From Eremothecium cymbalariae DBVPG#7215 (lineage: Eukaryota > Ascomycota > Saccharomycetes > Saccharomycetales > Saccharomycetaceae): DNA of 64,000 nt. The notes beneath the pieces were generated by a model, which saw nothing but the letters and a program-made list of their open reading frames with translations, did no database searches and was not told where the DNA came from. Where the stretch lies: NCBI RefSeq assembly GCF_000235365.1, contig NC_016452.1, positions 420,001 to 484,000 on the forward strand. Direction: 5' to 3'. This document shows positions 9,301 to 19,284 of this stretch, one piece after another. Positions within the stretch are counted from its first letter, which is position 1, and each line of letters opens with the position of its first letter. The position numbers were made by a program, and so were the translations under genes.

Positions 9301-11949
9301 GCTGCTTCCCATTTTGAACATGTGAGGTCAATATTTGAAACACTGTGGATGTCCTTTTTGGCTGCACTAACTCCACCATTCAGGGATTATAATGATTTAG
9401 AAACTACCAACATTTGTCTAGAGGGTTTAAAAATCTCTATAAAAATTGCTGCTAGCTTTGGTATTGATTATGCAAGAACATCATTTATAGGAGCCTTGAT
9501 TCAATTTGCAAATTTACAAAATGTTCAAGAACTTCAACCAAAGAATGTTAATGCTATCATTGTTTTGTTGGAAGTCGCGATTTCGGAAGGTAACTTTTTT
9601 AGGGAGTCATGGAAAGATGTTTTGATAATTGCATCTCAAGTTGAAAGATTGCAATTGATTTCAAAAGGTGTAGACGGCGAATCTGTTCCAGACGTCACAC
9701 AAGCAAGGTTAGCCAATCACAGAAGTTCTTTTGATTCCACTAGATCTACTTCCATGTCATTTTTTGAAAGATGGACCAAGAAGTCTACCCCAATCGAAAT
9801 CGCTCAAGAAAAGCATCATAATCAGACTCTATCTCCTGAAATATACAAATATATTTCTTCTAGTAAATTAGTTGTCCTAATTGATCGAATATTTACAAAT
9901 AGTGCAAAATTATCAGCACAAGGAATACTAGATTTCATTAAGGCGTTGATCCAGGTATCTAGAGAGGAAATCGAATCTTCTCAAGATGCAGCTACGCCCA
10001 GGATGTTTTCTTTACAGAAGATGGTTGATGTTTGTTACTATAACATGGACCGTATTAGGCTAGAATGGTCACCACTTTGGGCTGTTATGGGCGAAGCGTT
10101 TAATTGGACGGCTACAAATTCTAACTTAGCAGTCGTATTTTTTGCAATTGATTCGTTGCGTCAACTATCCATACGGTTCTTGGACATAGAAGAGTTGCCT
10201 GGTTTCGAGTTTCAACATGATTTTCTAAAGCCATTCCAGCATATCGTTGCAAATACAACAAATACCGATGTTCAAGAAATGTGTATGGAGTGCTTCCACA
10301 TTTTCATTTTGACAAAATGTGATAAAATTAGGTCTGGCTGGAAACCAATACTGGAATCGTTACAGTACTGTGCGAAATCATCGAAGGAGAGTGTTGTAAT
10401 GAAGACTTATCAGTTGGTTACTGTAGATATCATGAAGGACCATTTTGAGAGTGTATTTGTACAGGAAGATGCGTTTGCTGAATTGGTTGGAGTCTTACGT
10501 GAAATCACCAAAAACAAAAAGTTCCAAAAGCTATCTCTTCACGCATTAAAATCTATGAAGAAAGTCTACCAGCAGGTGGCAGTTATCTGCTTCAAAAAGA
10601 ATTCTGCTCACTTATTGCACACTAAGGACATGTTTGAAGATATTTGGTTTCCAGTGTTATACTCGTTCAACGACACTATTATGACTGCAGAAGATCTTGA
10701 AGTAAGATCCCGTGCATTGAACTTTATGTTTGACGCTTTGGTAGAGTATGGTGGCGACTTCGGTGAAGCGTTCTGGATGCAGATTTGCAATAGACTATTG
10801 TTCCCTATTTTTGGCGTATTGTCAAGACACTGGGAAGTTAATCAATTCAATAGCCATGACGACTTAAGCGTATGGTTATCCACTACATTGATTCAAGCCT
10901 TGAGGAATATGGTCGCTTTATTCACGCACTACTTTGAGTCCTTGAATCAAATGGTAGGTGGGTTTTTAGACTTACTTGTTTCTTGTATTTGCCAGGAGAA
11001 TGACACTATTGCCAGAATCGGAAGATCATGTTTACAACAACTGATACTTCAAAACATGACCAAGTTCAAGGAAAATCATTGGGAGAAAATAACTGGTTCA
11101 TTTTCAAAACTTTTCGAATTAACAACAGCAACAGAGTTATTTGATTACGACCCATTAAAGCGTGGTAGACAAGCGTCCACTGACGGTCCAGACACTACGG
11201 TATCTCCAGATATAGACAAAGAAGTCGAAAGAGCGCAGAGGGAAGAAAACAGTGTCGATGTTGGCAATGATACTACAGACGTCGAAAAATCCGTAAAACG
11301 TCTTGTCCGCACCAAAAGCAGTGAAGACATTCGCCACCGTATCAGCGTTAAAAATGCAATTGTCGTTAAATGCGTTCTCCAATTACTCATGATCGAATCA
11401 TTAAGCGAGCTCTTTTCAGATGAAAAATTTATAAACTCCATCCCTCTCCCTCAAGCAATACAACTAACTAATCTACTTGAAACTTCTTACGAATTCGCCA
11501 GAGATTTTAACGATGATTTCGACCTCAGAAATAGACTCGTCAATTCCCGTATCGTCGATAAAATCCCAAATCTAATGAAACAGGAAACCAGCTCCGCAGC
11601 TGTCCTAATAGACATCCTCTTCAAACTTTACTTAAACGATGAGTCCGCATCTACTGAAACGAAAGAAAATCTCCTGAAACGTCTCCTCTCTAATTGTACC
11701 CAGATCATCTCCAGATACATTGCTCTTGATGAAGGAACCATGGAGCGTACCATCTCCACTTGGCGTCCTGTCATCGTAGAGATCTTACTAGGCTACTATG
11801 AGTTCGATGACGATGACTTCAAGAAAAATTCACTTGCCGTGTACAATCTCGTGCTACAAATATTAGATAAGCCTTGCCCTACTGAACTGAGAAACGCAAT
11901 CAGAATATTTCTCTCCAGAATAGGTGAACTATACCTATCTATAGACTAA
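6316..11949 (+). CDS. SEC7: Arf guanine-nucleotide exchange factor Sec7
   Basis: A 1877-residue large Arf-GEF of the trans-Golgi that loads Arf1 with GTP to start vesicle budding. Order of parts: an acidic, low-complexity N terminus (1-125); the DCB region; the HUS box YLNYDCAS (around 575-581); a Ser/Asn-rich linker; the catalytic Sec7 domain (about 745-935); and the HDS repeats. In the catalytic domain, FRLPGEGQKIDRFM carries the glutamate finger Glu843, and LSYSIIMLNTDLHS is the second hallmark. S. cerevisiae Sec7 is 2009 residues, so length is normal. The start is the first ATG after a stop-rich leader. The orientation relative to HSP42 matches YDR170C/YDR171W. Confidence 0.98.
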   Translation: MVEELKDVEGVSPHVKLEEHGKTSEAVGNKDVMLGRVKEDAISEVSLEEVSANQVSEEDGNGKEVSEEENVETTEAVLQKEEQEQKQEEQLEFEVSPADESLPAATEEVAVSELHINSKGTKNQNHHRSYSVMSLGPSDIKSTIQYVKAVLEGLHKMKLMQKHPSCDKLVEKTIKKLEDTLVQSNGNPQFLDSLVVFEALRACCRTKVPEIQISALDCLSKLFSFKALDETVLVNPPDSTASNDQTNVTNNNGITPPPRMKLVDAAMDTIVDCFDGEATDSKVELQVVRALASCILTDDPASNCHGASLLKAVRQIYNIFILSLSSSNQGIAQATLTQIVNTIFDRIKVVSPNPRSASRNSLKKDQSEAPTPTLEQTQQPLTLQNFETLNEEEVMQIDDNDNDNSTDQETSAASEQSLIVKDAFLVFRVMAKLSIKPLGDNMDMRSYGVRSKLLSLHIIHSIIRDHIDVFLSHSITISGKSQTSFVDSIKQYLCLALARNAASPISPVFEVTLDIMWLLISNLRSAFRREIPVFLTEIYFPISDLKTSTSHQKRYFLSIIQRLCNDPRTLIEFYLNYDCASNMPNVMESIVDYLTRLALTRVDITPSQRAYYDEQLSKPLATYNLSQLPLLSISNIVSSYPANQPLLFPVEFALKMTSLNCMVAVLRSLSSWAHKALGPATTLKTNNRVSVDSAFVDGKRSSTFSSLSCINNNSANNIANGDDESLHQSEASEEVDDPTQFENLKLRKTELQRCILLFNFKPKKGMEELLQKGFIKDKSPQVISKWLLNTSGLDLAAVGDYLGEGSDENIEILHAFVDALDFNGLTLVDALRLFLQKFRLPGEGQKIDRFMLKFAERYVDQNPSKFTSLTAYTLSYSIIMLNTDLHSTRIKNKMTLEEFINNNRGIDNGKDLPREFMIEVFNEIAANEIKLQSEQHQAMLAGDINPVQQQSAFAFFSGKDLEREAYMQVSKEISSKTELVFKNWDKSKPDHKVYYAASHFEHVRSIFETLWMSFLAALTPPFRDYNDLETTNICLEGLKISIKIAASFGIDYARTSFIGALIQFANLQNVQELQPKNVNAIIVLLEVAISEGNFFRESWKDVLIIASQVERLQLISKGVDGESVPDVTQARLANHRSSFDSTRSTSMSFFERWTKKSTPIEIAQEKHHNQTLSPEIYKYISSSKLVVLIDRIFTNSAKLSAQGILDFIKALIQVSREEIESSQDAATPRMFSLQKMVDVCYYNMDRIRLEWSPLWAVMGEAFNWTATNSNLAVVFFAIDSLRQLSIRFLDIEELPGFEFQHDFLKPFQHIVANTTNTDVQEMCMECFHIFILTKCDKIRSGWKPILESLQYCAKSSKESVVMKTYQLVTVDIMKDHFESVFVQEDAFAELVGVLREITKNKKFQKLSLHALKSMKKVYQQVAVICFKKNSAHLLHTKDMFEDIWFPVLYSFNDTIMTAEDLEVRSRALNFMFDALVEYGGDFGEAFWMQICNRLLFPIFGVLSRHWEVNQFNSHDDLSVWLSTTLIQALRNMVALFTHYFESLNQMVGGFLDLLVSCICQENDTIARIGRSCLQQLILQNMTKFKENHWEKITGSFSKLFELTTATELFDYDPLKRGRQASTDGPDTTVSPDIDKEVERAQREENSVDVGNDTTDVEKSVKRLVRTKSSEDIRHRISVKNAIVVKCVLQLLMIESLSELFSDEKFINSIPLPQAIQLTNLLETSYEFARDFNDDFDLRNRLVNSRIVDKIPNLMKQETSSAAVLIDILFKLYLNDESASTETKENLLKRLLSNCTQIISRYIALDEGTMERTISTWRPVIVEILLGYYEFDDDDFKKNSLAVYNLVLQILDKPCPTELRNAIRIFLSRIGELYLSID

Positions 11950-12331
11950 ATTGGAATCAAATTAAACTGGTGTTTTTTGTGACACAAAAAACAAAAAGAA
12001 TAGAACAAGTCGACCGATCCCGAGTCCCTCCAAAAAGTCGGTTTTCCAAATCTTTTCTGTTTTTCAGAGGCATCTCACGTGATACAACGGTTTCCCGTAC
12101 TACGTAAATTACCTTCCGATGCCGATAGGTATTCTCTGTTGTTTAGCTGAAAGTAAAATAATAATACCAATCTTTGCGACAGTTTGCTATATCATGCATT
12201 GACGCAAATCTATAAACGCTGTGTTAAACAGATACAGGACGGAAGGGAACAATATTATCTATCCCGTATTTCTGATACCAGCATCGTAACCTATCACGCC
12301 ATGTGACAAAAACAGAAACACTGATAGCCTT

Positions 12332-12351
12332 CCCCCCCCCCCCCACCCCCC
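12332..12351. repeat. C13-A-C6 homopolymer tract in the ACS2 promoter
   Basis: Thirteen C, one A and six C in a row, in otherwise AT-rich sequence about 500 bp upstream of ACS2. Such tracts vary in length and can be miscounted in sequencing. Confidence 0.9.
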
Positions 12352-12665
12352 TATCCCTTTTTGTGTTCCTTTGGCTAGACTAGTAGATATTCGATAAGAT
12401 CTGTCACTCAACTGTCTGGATTAGCAGCCAATCCAACAACACGTACTGGTAGTTGGAAACTGACTATCGATGACATGCCTTCAACAGTCCTGTTGGGAAC
12501 TGTGAAGCGCACAATATCTCTTTGTACGATATGCCCAACAAGATCAACACGTTTACGTCGTTTCTTTTTTACAGTCAATGGCGGCAGTTTCTCGCTTCGC
12601 GGTGGCTTTGGACCGATTGTACTGCTGCAGTCGCCTTCGAACCGGGACCCCAACTAACGATGACA

Positions 12666-12672
12666 TATATAA
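12666..12672 (+). promoter_or_regulatory. ACS2 TATA box
   Basis: TATATAA, 182 bp upstream of the ACS2 start codon and in the same orientation. No better TATA element lies between it and the ATG. Confidence 0.55.
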
Positions 12673-12853
12673 TTAAATGGAAGCAACAGTATAGTGCCTT
12701 CTAGGGCGTGTTGGGTTTTTTGTGTATATTACAAGAAATATCGTTTTGGATAACAAGTGTTCAGACAGCTTGGAGCTGGGAGTTGAGTTTCTAGCATCAT
12801 CGTCGACATCACCATCACACCACAGATTTAGTTTTTGGATATAGAGAGAGAGG

Positions 12854-14917
12854 ATGTCATCCTGCAAGGAATACAAGGTTGTGCACGAGGCAAAGGATGC
12901 TGGGTTTCGTTATGCACCTGAGCACTTTAAGAGGAGCAGGGTTGGGGAAGCTTATATCAAGGATATGAGTGAATACGAGGCGATGTATAAGCGATCGATT
13001 GAAGAGCCGGAAAAATTCTTTGGTGAAAAGGCCCATGAGTTTCTATATTGGGACAAACCTTTTACCAAGGTGAAGTCAGGTAGCTTGGATAGAGGAGATA
13101 CGGCGTGGTTTTTGAACGGAGAGTTGAATGCATCGTACAACTGTGTTGACAGACACGCTTTTGCCAATCCAGATAAGACAGCGATCATCTATGAGGCTGA
13201 CGATGAGTCTGAGAACCGGATTATCACTTATGGAGAGTTGTTGAGACAGGTGTCTGAAGTTGCAGGGGTTTTGAAATCTTGGGGGGTGAAGAAGGGGGAT
13301 ACAGTTGCGGTTTATTTGCCTATGATTCCCGAGGCAGTAGTAGCGATGTTAGCTATTGCGCGTTTGGGTGCTATTCATTCTGTTATATTCGCTGGGTTTT
13401 CATCTGGGTCGTTAAAGGATAGAGTTGTGGATGCAGGATGCAAGGTGGTTATCACATGTGATGAGGGACGGAGAGGCGGCAAGACGGTCCACACTAAAAA
13501 AATTGTGGACGAAGGTCTACATGGCGTAGAGATGGTTCAGCGGATTCTTGTCTTCCAAAGAACGGGTACCGATGGTATCCCAATGAAGCCAGGTAGGGAT
13601 TACTGGTGGCACTTGGAAGCTGAAAAACACCGGGGTTACTTGCCACATGTTCCAGTTAATTCTGAGGATCCATTGTTCCTCTTATATACTTCTGGGTCCA
13701 CGGGTTCACCCAAGGGAGTCGTTCATACAACGGGCGGATACTTGTTAGGCGCTGTAATGACAACGAGATACGTGTTTGATATTCATCCAGAGGATATCTT
13801 GTTTACTGCTGGTGATGTCGGCTGGATTACTGGCCACACATATGCACTCTATGGTCCATTGGCATTGGGAGTAGCTACCGTCATCTTTGAGTCCACTCCC
13901 GCATACCCAGACTACGGTAGATATTGGAGGATTGTTGAACGTCACAGAGTCACACATTTTTATGTCGCGCCAACAGCTATGCGGTTAATCAAACGTGTCG
14001 GTGAGAGTGAGATTGCAAAGTATGACACTTCATCACTAAGGGTTTTAGGTTCTGTGGGCGAGCCCATCGCACCTGATTTATGGGAGTGGTATAACGAAAA
14101 AGTCGGACTCAATAATTGTGTCATCTGTGACACAATGTGGCAAACTGAGTCTGGATCTCATTTGATCGCTCCATTAGCCGGCGTTATTCCAACAAAACCA
14201 GGATCGGCGACTGTACCATTTTTTGGGATTGACGCCTGCATCATTGACCCTGTTACAGGAGTGCAATTAGAGGGCAATGACGTAGAGGGTGTTCTCGCCA
14301 TCAAATCTCCTTGGCCATCAATGGCTAGATCCGTTTGGAATAACCATAACCGTTATATTGACACCTACTTGAAGCCATACCCAGGTTACTACTTTACTGG
14401 CGATGGTGCAGGCAGAGATCACGACGGTTACTATTGGATCAGGGGAAGGGTAGATGACGTGGTCAACGTCTCAGGACATAGGCTATCGACTTCGGAAATC
14501 GAAGCAGCTTTGGTTGAACACGAGAACGTTTCTGAGGCTGCTGTGGTTGGTATTACTGATGAATTAACCGGCCAAGCTGTGATAGCTTTTGTCAGCCTGA
14601 AAGAAAATCCGACAGAAATGATGTCATCAGATGATACACTACCTGTGCAAATCCCGGTCGATAAATTACGTCGTGAACTGATTTTACAAGTCAGAGGAGA
14701 AATTGGACCCTTTGCAGCCCCCAAATCAGTAATAGTAGTCAAAGATTTACCTAAAACCAGATCCGGAAAGATCATGCGTAGAATATTGAGAAAAATATCC
14801 TCCAAAGAAGCTGACCAGTTGGGTGACTTGTCGACGCTAGCCAACCCGGAAATCGTGTCGACCATTATCTCAGCTGTAGAAGCACAATTTTTCGCTCCAA
14901 AAAAGCTAACAAACTAA
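12854..14917 (+). CDS. ACS2: acetyl-CoA synthetase Acs2 type
   Basis: A 687-residue AMP-forming acetyl-CoA synthetase: acetate + ATP + CoA gives acetyl-CoA, the nucleo-cytosolic source for lipid synthesis and histone acetylation. The adenylate-forming P-loop [10 protein letters not shown] is at residues 279-288. [11 protein letters not shown], the WQTESG motif and the hinge segment [17 protein letters not shown] follow. The C-terminal catalytic lysine is Lys639 in [11 protein letters not shown]. Length matches S. cerevisiae Acs2 (683) better than Acs1 (713), and the neighbour order (next to YLR152C) is that of YLR153C. Confidence 0.97.
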   Translation: MSSCKEYKVVHEAKDAGFRYAPEHFKRSRVGEAYIKDMSEYEAMYKRSIEEPEKFFGEKAHEFLYWDKPFTKVKSGSLDRGDTAWFLNGELNASYNCVDRHAFANPDKTAIIYEADDESENRIITYGELLRQVSEVAGVLKSWGVKKGDTVAVYLPMIPEAVVAMLAIARLGAIHSVIFAGFSSGSLKDRVVDAGCKVVITCDEGRRGGKTVHTKKIVDEGLHGVEMVQRILVFQRTGTDGIPMKPGRDYWWHLEAEKHRGYLPHVPVNSEDPLFLLYTSGSTGSPKGVVHTTGGYLLGAVMTTRYVFDIHPEDILFTAGDVGWITGHTYALYGPLALGVATVIFESTPAYPDYGRYWRIVERHRVTHFYVAPTAMRLIKRVGESEIAKYDTSSLRVLGSVGEPIAPDLWEWYNEKVGLNNCVICDTMWQTESGSHLIAPLAGVIPTKPGSATVPFFGIDACIIDPVTGVQLEGNDVEGVLAIKSPWPSMARSVWNNHNRYIDTYLKPYPGYYFTGDGAGRDHDGYYWIRGRVDDVVNVSGHRLSTSEIEAALVEHENVSEAAVVGITDELTGQAVIAFVSLKENPTEMMSSDDTLPVQIPVDKLRRELILQVRGEIGPFAAPKSVIVVKDLPKTRSGKIMRRILRKISSKEADQLGDLSTLANPEIVSTIISAVEAQFFAPKKLTN

Positions 14918-15883
14918 TATTCGACCAAAAAATGGCCAGCAGAAGTCACCATATTCCATAGTACCTATTTTTTATTTTTATTTTATACTTTTTGTCTCTT
15001 TACCAGCAGTTCACATCTTGCGGAATAAACCAAAAACCTGACTCCAACCGAACTATACTTATTGGTTTATCCCTACATTAACCACAATCTTATCCTGGAT
15101 ATTTAAATATTTTATATAAGGGTCTACAACAAAGGTTGGGAATGAAATGTAAAAAGAAACACACCCCATCATGCGCCCTCCCGTTCTCCGACCATTACGT
15201 TATACAACTAAAAGTAACAAAAATATTTAATCTAACTTTCTAATCCGCGTCACTGCTATAATAGATGGATATAAATCACCCATTACCTGTCTGCCTCAAC
15301 ATAAATAACGAGAACGCCTCCCTTACATTCACTCCATCCCGTTGTTCTCCGCTCCTGAAGAAACTTCAAATATAAATTATAATATATAATGTGTGTACGC
15401 CCACCATGACTCAGAAATAGATACGGTGAGAATAAAAACTACTGAAACAATCGACCTGAAATATACATACATGCATATAAATGAAAAACTGTGGGACACC
15501 TATTAACCAGATGAATATCATTGGCATACGCTTACCCGGGTATAATAGCACTACCAATAGCACGCCTGTTGGGAAAACCGTGTGAGGGGATTGATGCTCT
15601 TCAGAACACCGACTGAAGCTTATTTTCATTTACCACACCGGGTCTGTAAAAACATCATATTGCCTCAACCGTAAAAAGCAACTAATAGGCAATACCCCAA
15701 GTCCATCCTCCACATAAGGTTTGAGTGAATACATTGTTGTCAGGCATCATCATGCGAATGAGACCCTGGGTCCGGTTTTAAGTTTATAATAAAAAATAAA
15801 AAAGAATAGAATACAACAAGTTGATGGTGGATGCAAGTACCGTTCAGTAATCGACTTCCGCTGAAGAAACATAGATAATAATA
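14918..15883. other. ACS2 to transporter intergenic region
   Basis: A 966-bp AT-rich gap. It begins with T- and A-rich terminator-like sequence after ACS2 and includes one TTACCCGG (15532-15539), a Reb1-type core about 345 bp before the next gene. I see no tRNA fold and no credible small gene. Confidence 0.5.
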
Positions 15884-17752
15884 ATGACAATTAGTCTGGG
15901 TACAGCGATCTATTATTCCATCAAGCCAGTGCTTAAAATATATGCTATTATATTTGTCGGGTTTTTAGCCGCAAGGTTTAACATCCTTACAGTGGAGGTG
16001 GGGCGTGGTATATCTAACTTAGTTGTGAACGTTTTAATTCCATGTTTGCTTTTTAATAAAATTGTGACAAACATTTCCCACAAGGACATTAAAGATGTAG
16101 GTATTGTTGTTCTAACTTCTCTTTTAATTTACGCTTTGGGGTGTTGTTCTGCGCTTATAACGCAGTTGCTAACACCAGTACCAAAGAGATGGTTCTGGGG
16201 ACTTCTATTTGCGGGTACGTTTGCTAATATATCTGACTTACCGATTGGGTTTGTTCAAAGTCTAGCAAATGGGCATCTTTTCAGCGAAGCGGAGATTGAT
16301 AAAGGTGTTGCTTATAGTTGCATTTTCTCAGCATGCCAAGGATTTATGTTAATGAATTTAGGCATGTTTCGTATGGTGGGTTTGGATTTTAAAGAGTCTA
16401 AAGATGAAGAGAAATCTACGACTACGACTACCACTGCGACCCCCCCTCCTAGTTCACAGCAACATGCTGGAAAGCAATCATCTGGTACTGAAAATACCAT
16501 AAATATCAGTGATGAAGCCCCAGCAAATGATGTAGTAGAGTTTAATCACCGGAGGGAGGCTTCACATGCTGAAAACTTTTCTTTGATGGACGTAGACTTG
16601 AATTCATTAGCTGACAATGAAGTCGAGGATGACAGCTATAATTCAGAGAAACCTAGTGGGACTTTCTATCCTCCAATATCTCTCGGTGCTTCTGCAGAAA
16701 GGTCGTTGCAGTCGAGTGCAACCGACCCCAATGACGGGTTCAACCCCCTCCATAATAATACATCACGGATACATTCGGTTATTTCCATTGACTCTCATGG
16801 ATATGCAAGCAATGTGTCACATGGTATTGATGCCAATATTAGAAGAAGACGGCCAAGTAGTAATGCTTCAAGTTCTAAAATTCGTAACTCAAGAAAGCCG
16901 GCTCAGACAGTAAGAGATGTTATTGGCCAGTACAGTGCCGTTGATAAAATCCGTACCGGTGAGCTAGACTTGTCTAGACCATTGACTTTAACTGAGGATG
17001 TGGGTACTACCAATGCGACATTTGGTGGTTATGGTAAAGAGATGGAGGAGGATGAGCTTGAACCTCCAAATATCCCTGGAGCAGATCAATATGTCTGTCC
17101 TGCATTGCATCGTACAACTACAGTAAGATCGACAAAAAAGTCAAACTTTAGACTATTCATTGACAAATGCCATTTAAATTGGTTAGTTTATATACTTGTC
17201 AATTTTATCAGGCCTAGTTCATTAGGTGCTTTATTAGGTATAATATGTTCAATGATACCTTGGTTACGAGGTATATTTGTTCACAACGAACTAAGCATGC
17301 ATATGGCACCTGATGGTGAACCGGTTTTAAGCTGCTTCATGGACTTCACTCAGTATGTCGGTAATTCTTGCATTCCATTGGGATTACTACTACTTGGAAG
17401 TATATTAGGCAGACTACAGATGAAAAATATACCAAAAGGATTTATAAGAGTTGTTGCAATGATGACTGCATTCAGATTGGTTGTTTTGCCAATTATTGGA
17501 ATTCTTTGGACTAATGCGTTATCTTCCATGAAATGGTTAGAAACCGATATTGGCAAATTAGTGATTATTTTAACCTGGTCTATGCCAAGCTCCACTTCAC
17601 AAATTTACTTCACCGCCTTTTATACCCCAGCAGATGGTGATCATCTACAAATGGACTTGTTATCTGTCTTCTTCTTATCCCAGTACATGTGCCTCTTTAT
17701 TTCCTTGGCGTTCGTGGTAACGTTCACATTGAAGATGCAATTAAGCCTATAG
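15884..17752 (+). CDS. auxin efflux carrier-type membrane transporter (YLR152C family)
   Basis: A 622-residue integral membrane protein. The N-terminal half has about five hydrophobic segments (residues 8-160) beginning IYYSIKPVLKIYAIIFVGF. It includes NLVVNVLIPCLLFNKIVTNIS and ISDLPIGFVQSLANG, typical of the auxin efflux carrier (AEC) fold. A long polar, Ser/Asn-rich loop (about 165-425) is probably cytosolic and disordered. The C-terminal half has another five segments, with GNSCIPLGLLLLGS and TWSMPSSTSQIY. S. cerevisiae YLR152C sits at the same place beside ACS2 and PCD1. The substrate of these fungal proteins is not established, so I give no symbol. Confidence 0.88.
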   Translation: MTISLGTAIYYSIKPVLKIYAIIFVGFLAARFNILTVEVGRGISNLVVNVLIPCLLFNKIVTNISHKDIKDVGIVVLTSLLIYALGCCSALITQLLTPVPKRWFWGLLFAGTFANISDLPIGFVQSLANGHLFSEAEIDKGVAYSCIFSACQGFMLMNLGMFRMVGLDFKESKDEEKSTTTTTTATPPPSSQQHAGKQSSGTENTINISDEAPANDVVEFNHRREASHAENFSLMDVDLNSLADNEVEDDSYNSEKPSGTFYPPISLGASAERSLQSSATDPNDGFNPLHNNTSRIHSVISIDSHGYASNVSHGIDANIRRRRPSSNASSSKIRNSRKPAQTVRDVIGQYSAVDKIRTGELDLSRPLTLTEDVGTTNATFGGYGKEMEEDELEPPNIPGADQYVCPALHRTTTVRSTKKSNFRLFIDKCHLNWLVYILVNFIRPSSLGALLGIICSMIPWLRGIFVHNELSMHMAPDGEPVLSCFMDFTQYVGNSCIPLGLLLLGSILGRLQMKNIPKGFIRVVAMMTAFRLVVLPIIGILWTNALSSMKWLETDIGKLVIILTWSMPSSTSQIYFTAFYTPADGDHLQMDLLSVFFLSQYMCLFISLAFVVTFTLKMQLSL

Positions 17753-18008
17753 CTCAAGAAGAAGCCTAAAATTATTAACTCAATACACTTATCTTAACAA
17801 TAAACATCATTATTTATAAATTCATACTTTTTACTTGAGTTGTAAGCTTATTATTTCAAAACTAAATATCCCTGGATGTTGCCGTTTCTATTTTTCATAC
17901 GTGTTAAGCCGCCGATCGTTATTAAAGGTCGGCAGGGGGTTTTCTTATACTCTTCGACACTGCCATAGTATATACGCATTATTCAAACAAAGATAGCTTT
18001 CTCACTTA

Positions 18009-19019
18009 ATGACTTCAAATTTTACACCTTTGCAGCATATAACAAACCTTTTAAAATTTCGCATGCCAAGTTGGCCTCCCAGGTCTTCGACTTGGCCTGT
18101 TCACAGACGTTCTGCAGTGCTTGTACTGTTATTCATTGGAACTCGTGGAGAATTGAGAGTATTATTAACAAAGAGATCTAGAGGGTTATCATCATTTTCT
18201 GGCCATGTTTCTTTACCGGGAGGTAAAGCCGATAATGAATCTGAAACTTTTGAAGAGATTGCAAGACGTGAAGCAGAGGAGGAGATCGGATTGCCCTTAA
18301 ATAACGAAGTGCTTCTCAAAACTTATGGTTTGAAATTGGACAATATATCATCTGAACTGCCTCACTATTTATCACACACATTTCTAAGTGTGAAGCCGTT
18401 GGTGTGCTTTCTATATAGTGCCCAATCGACAGAGGAGGAGAAGTTTGTGAAGCCTTTGTCTATGAGTAAGGCTTTCACCAAGTTAAATCCGGGGGAAACT
18501 TCGTCAGTGTTTTCCATACCATTGAGAGATATGATCGTACACAAATTGTCAGATCCTAAGCCAAAGCCGGAATATTTGAGCTGCAAAGAATATCAGTATA
18601 CATGGGGCGGTCTAAAATGGCCCGTAAGACACCATTATTATGCAAACGATAATGATGGTGAAGTTCCATGGTTGAGTAATGTTGGTGATTTGAGTTCTGA
18701 TGATGACATAACAGTTGAAGAAACGCCCTGTAAAGATGTCTGGGGCCTTACTGCCACAATATTGTATGATGTCGGGATAATTGCTGAAGGTATGGTAACT
18801 TGTGAAAACACGCAGGCGTTGTTTGCACACGAGCTACTGATTTATGGATTGTACGAATTTGGAGGCCAACTAAGGGAAGCTAAACGGTCTGAATGGGAAG
18901 CAGGAATGATAAAAAATAAACTATCACTCAAGTATTCTGACGTATTACCCGAATTCTTCATAACCAAATTGAAGAGCTGCATAGATGACTCTCAAACGTA
19001 CAAACACACTGACTCTTGA
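18009..19019 (+). CDS. PCD1: CoA / nucleotide diphosphatase Pcd1 (Nudix)
   Basis: A 336-residue Nudix hydrolase of the coenzyme A diphosphatase type. It cleaves CoA, especially oxidised CoA, to 3',5'-ADP and phosphopantetheine, and is reported also to clean oxidised nucleotides. The NuCoA signature LLTKRSRGLSSFSGHVSLPGG is followed by the Nudix box at residues 71-95, with REAEEEIG holding the metal-binding glutamates (Glu88, Glu91, Glu92). As in S. cerevisiae Pcd1, one more residue than the Nudix consensus separates the box glycine from its first glutamate. The yeast enzyme is peroxisomal; this one ends in TDS and shows no PTS1, so the import route is not evident. It converges with STM1. Confidence 0.93.
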   Translation: MTSNFTPLQHITNLLKFRMPSWPPRSSTWPVHRRSAVLVLLFIGTRGELRVLLTKRSRGLSSFSGHVSLPGGKADNESETFEEIARREAEEEIGLPLNNEVLLKTYGLKLDNISSELPHYLSHTFLSVKPLVCFLYSAQSTEEEKFVKPLSMSKAFTKLNPGETSSVFSIPLRDMIVHKLSDPKPKPEYLSCKEYQYTWGGLKWPVRHHYYANDNDGEVPWLSNVGDLSSDDDITVEETPCKDVWGLTATILYDVGIIAEGMVTCENTQALFAHELLIYGLYEFGGQLREAKRSEWEAGMIKNKLSLKYSDVLPEFFITKLKSCIDDSQTYKHTDS

Positions 19020-19246
19020 GGGAGCCAAAACAACAGAAACAAGTATGATGACCATTTCTATACTATAGGTAGAAATTTATAACAAAAAGATACGTAAATG
19101 ATGCTAAATATACACGTTAAATTATACTCTCTTTTAACTTATACGTTTCCTATATAATAAAACGAATCTTCATCTTTTCACACTTACAAGATGTAACCGC
19201 GGGCAAAAACTGGACCACGAAAAAAAAAATATCGAGGAGAATGGAC

Positions 19247-19275
19247 GGGCGGGGGGAAGGAGTGGAGGCGATGGG
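19247..19275 (+). repeat. G-rich tract between PCD1 and STM1
   Basis: Runs of G (3, 6, 2, 2, 2, 3) within 29 bases, just past the STM1 stop codon on the opposite strand. Only three runs reach three G, so a regular three-layer quadruplex is not possible, but a two-layer one is. Confidence 0.6.
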
Positions 19276-19284
19276 AGAACCTTT

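Larger units (their letters stand above)
11950..12853. promoter_or_regulatory. SEC7-ACS2 intergenic region
   Basis: A 904-bp gap: the SEC7 terminator followed by the ACS2 promoter. It contains TCACGTGA (12075-12082), the C-tract at 12332-12351 and a canonical TATATAA (12666-12672), 182 bp before the ACS2 ATG. An open frame of about 81 codons on the minus strand (12653-12408) starts only with TTG and I do not regard it as a gene. The long promoter suggests regulated expression of ACS2. Confidence 0.6.

Noticed and set aside
12408..12653. 81-codon open frame upstream of ACS2, minus strand
   Set aside because: It opens only with TTG, uses rare Arg codons and lies in a promoter; no family recognised.
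12640..12660. TTCGAAC-like T-loop, possible tRNA
   Set aside because: The flanking bases do not form a T-stem, and no acceptor or anticodon arms could be drawn.
15411..15629. 72-codon frame on the minus strand between ACS2 and the AEC-type gene
   Set aside because: No motif, and no gene is expected there from the conserved order.
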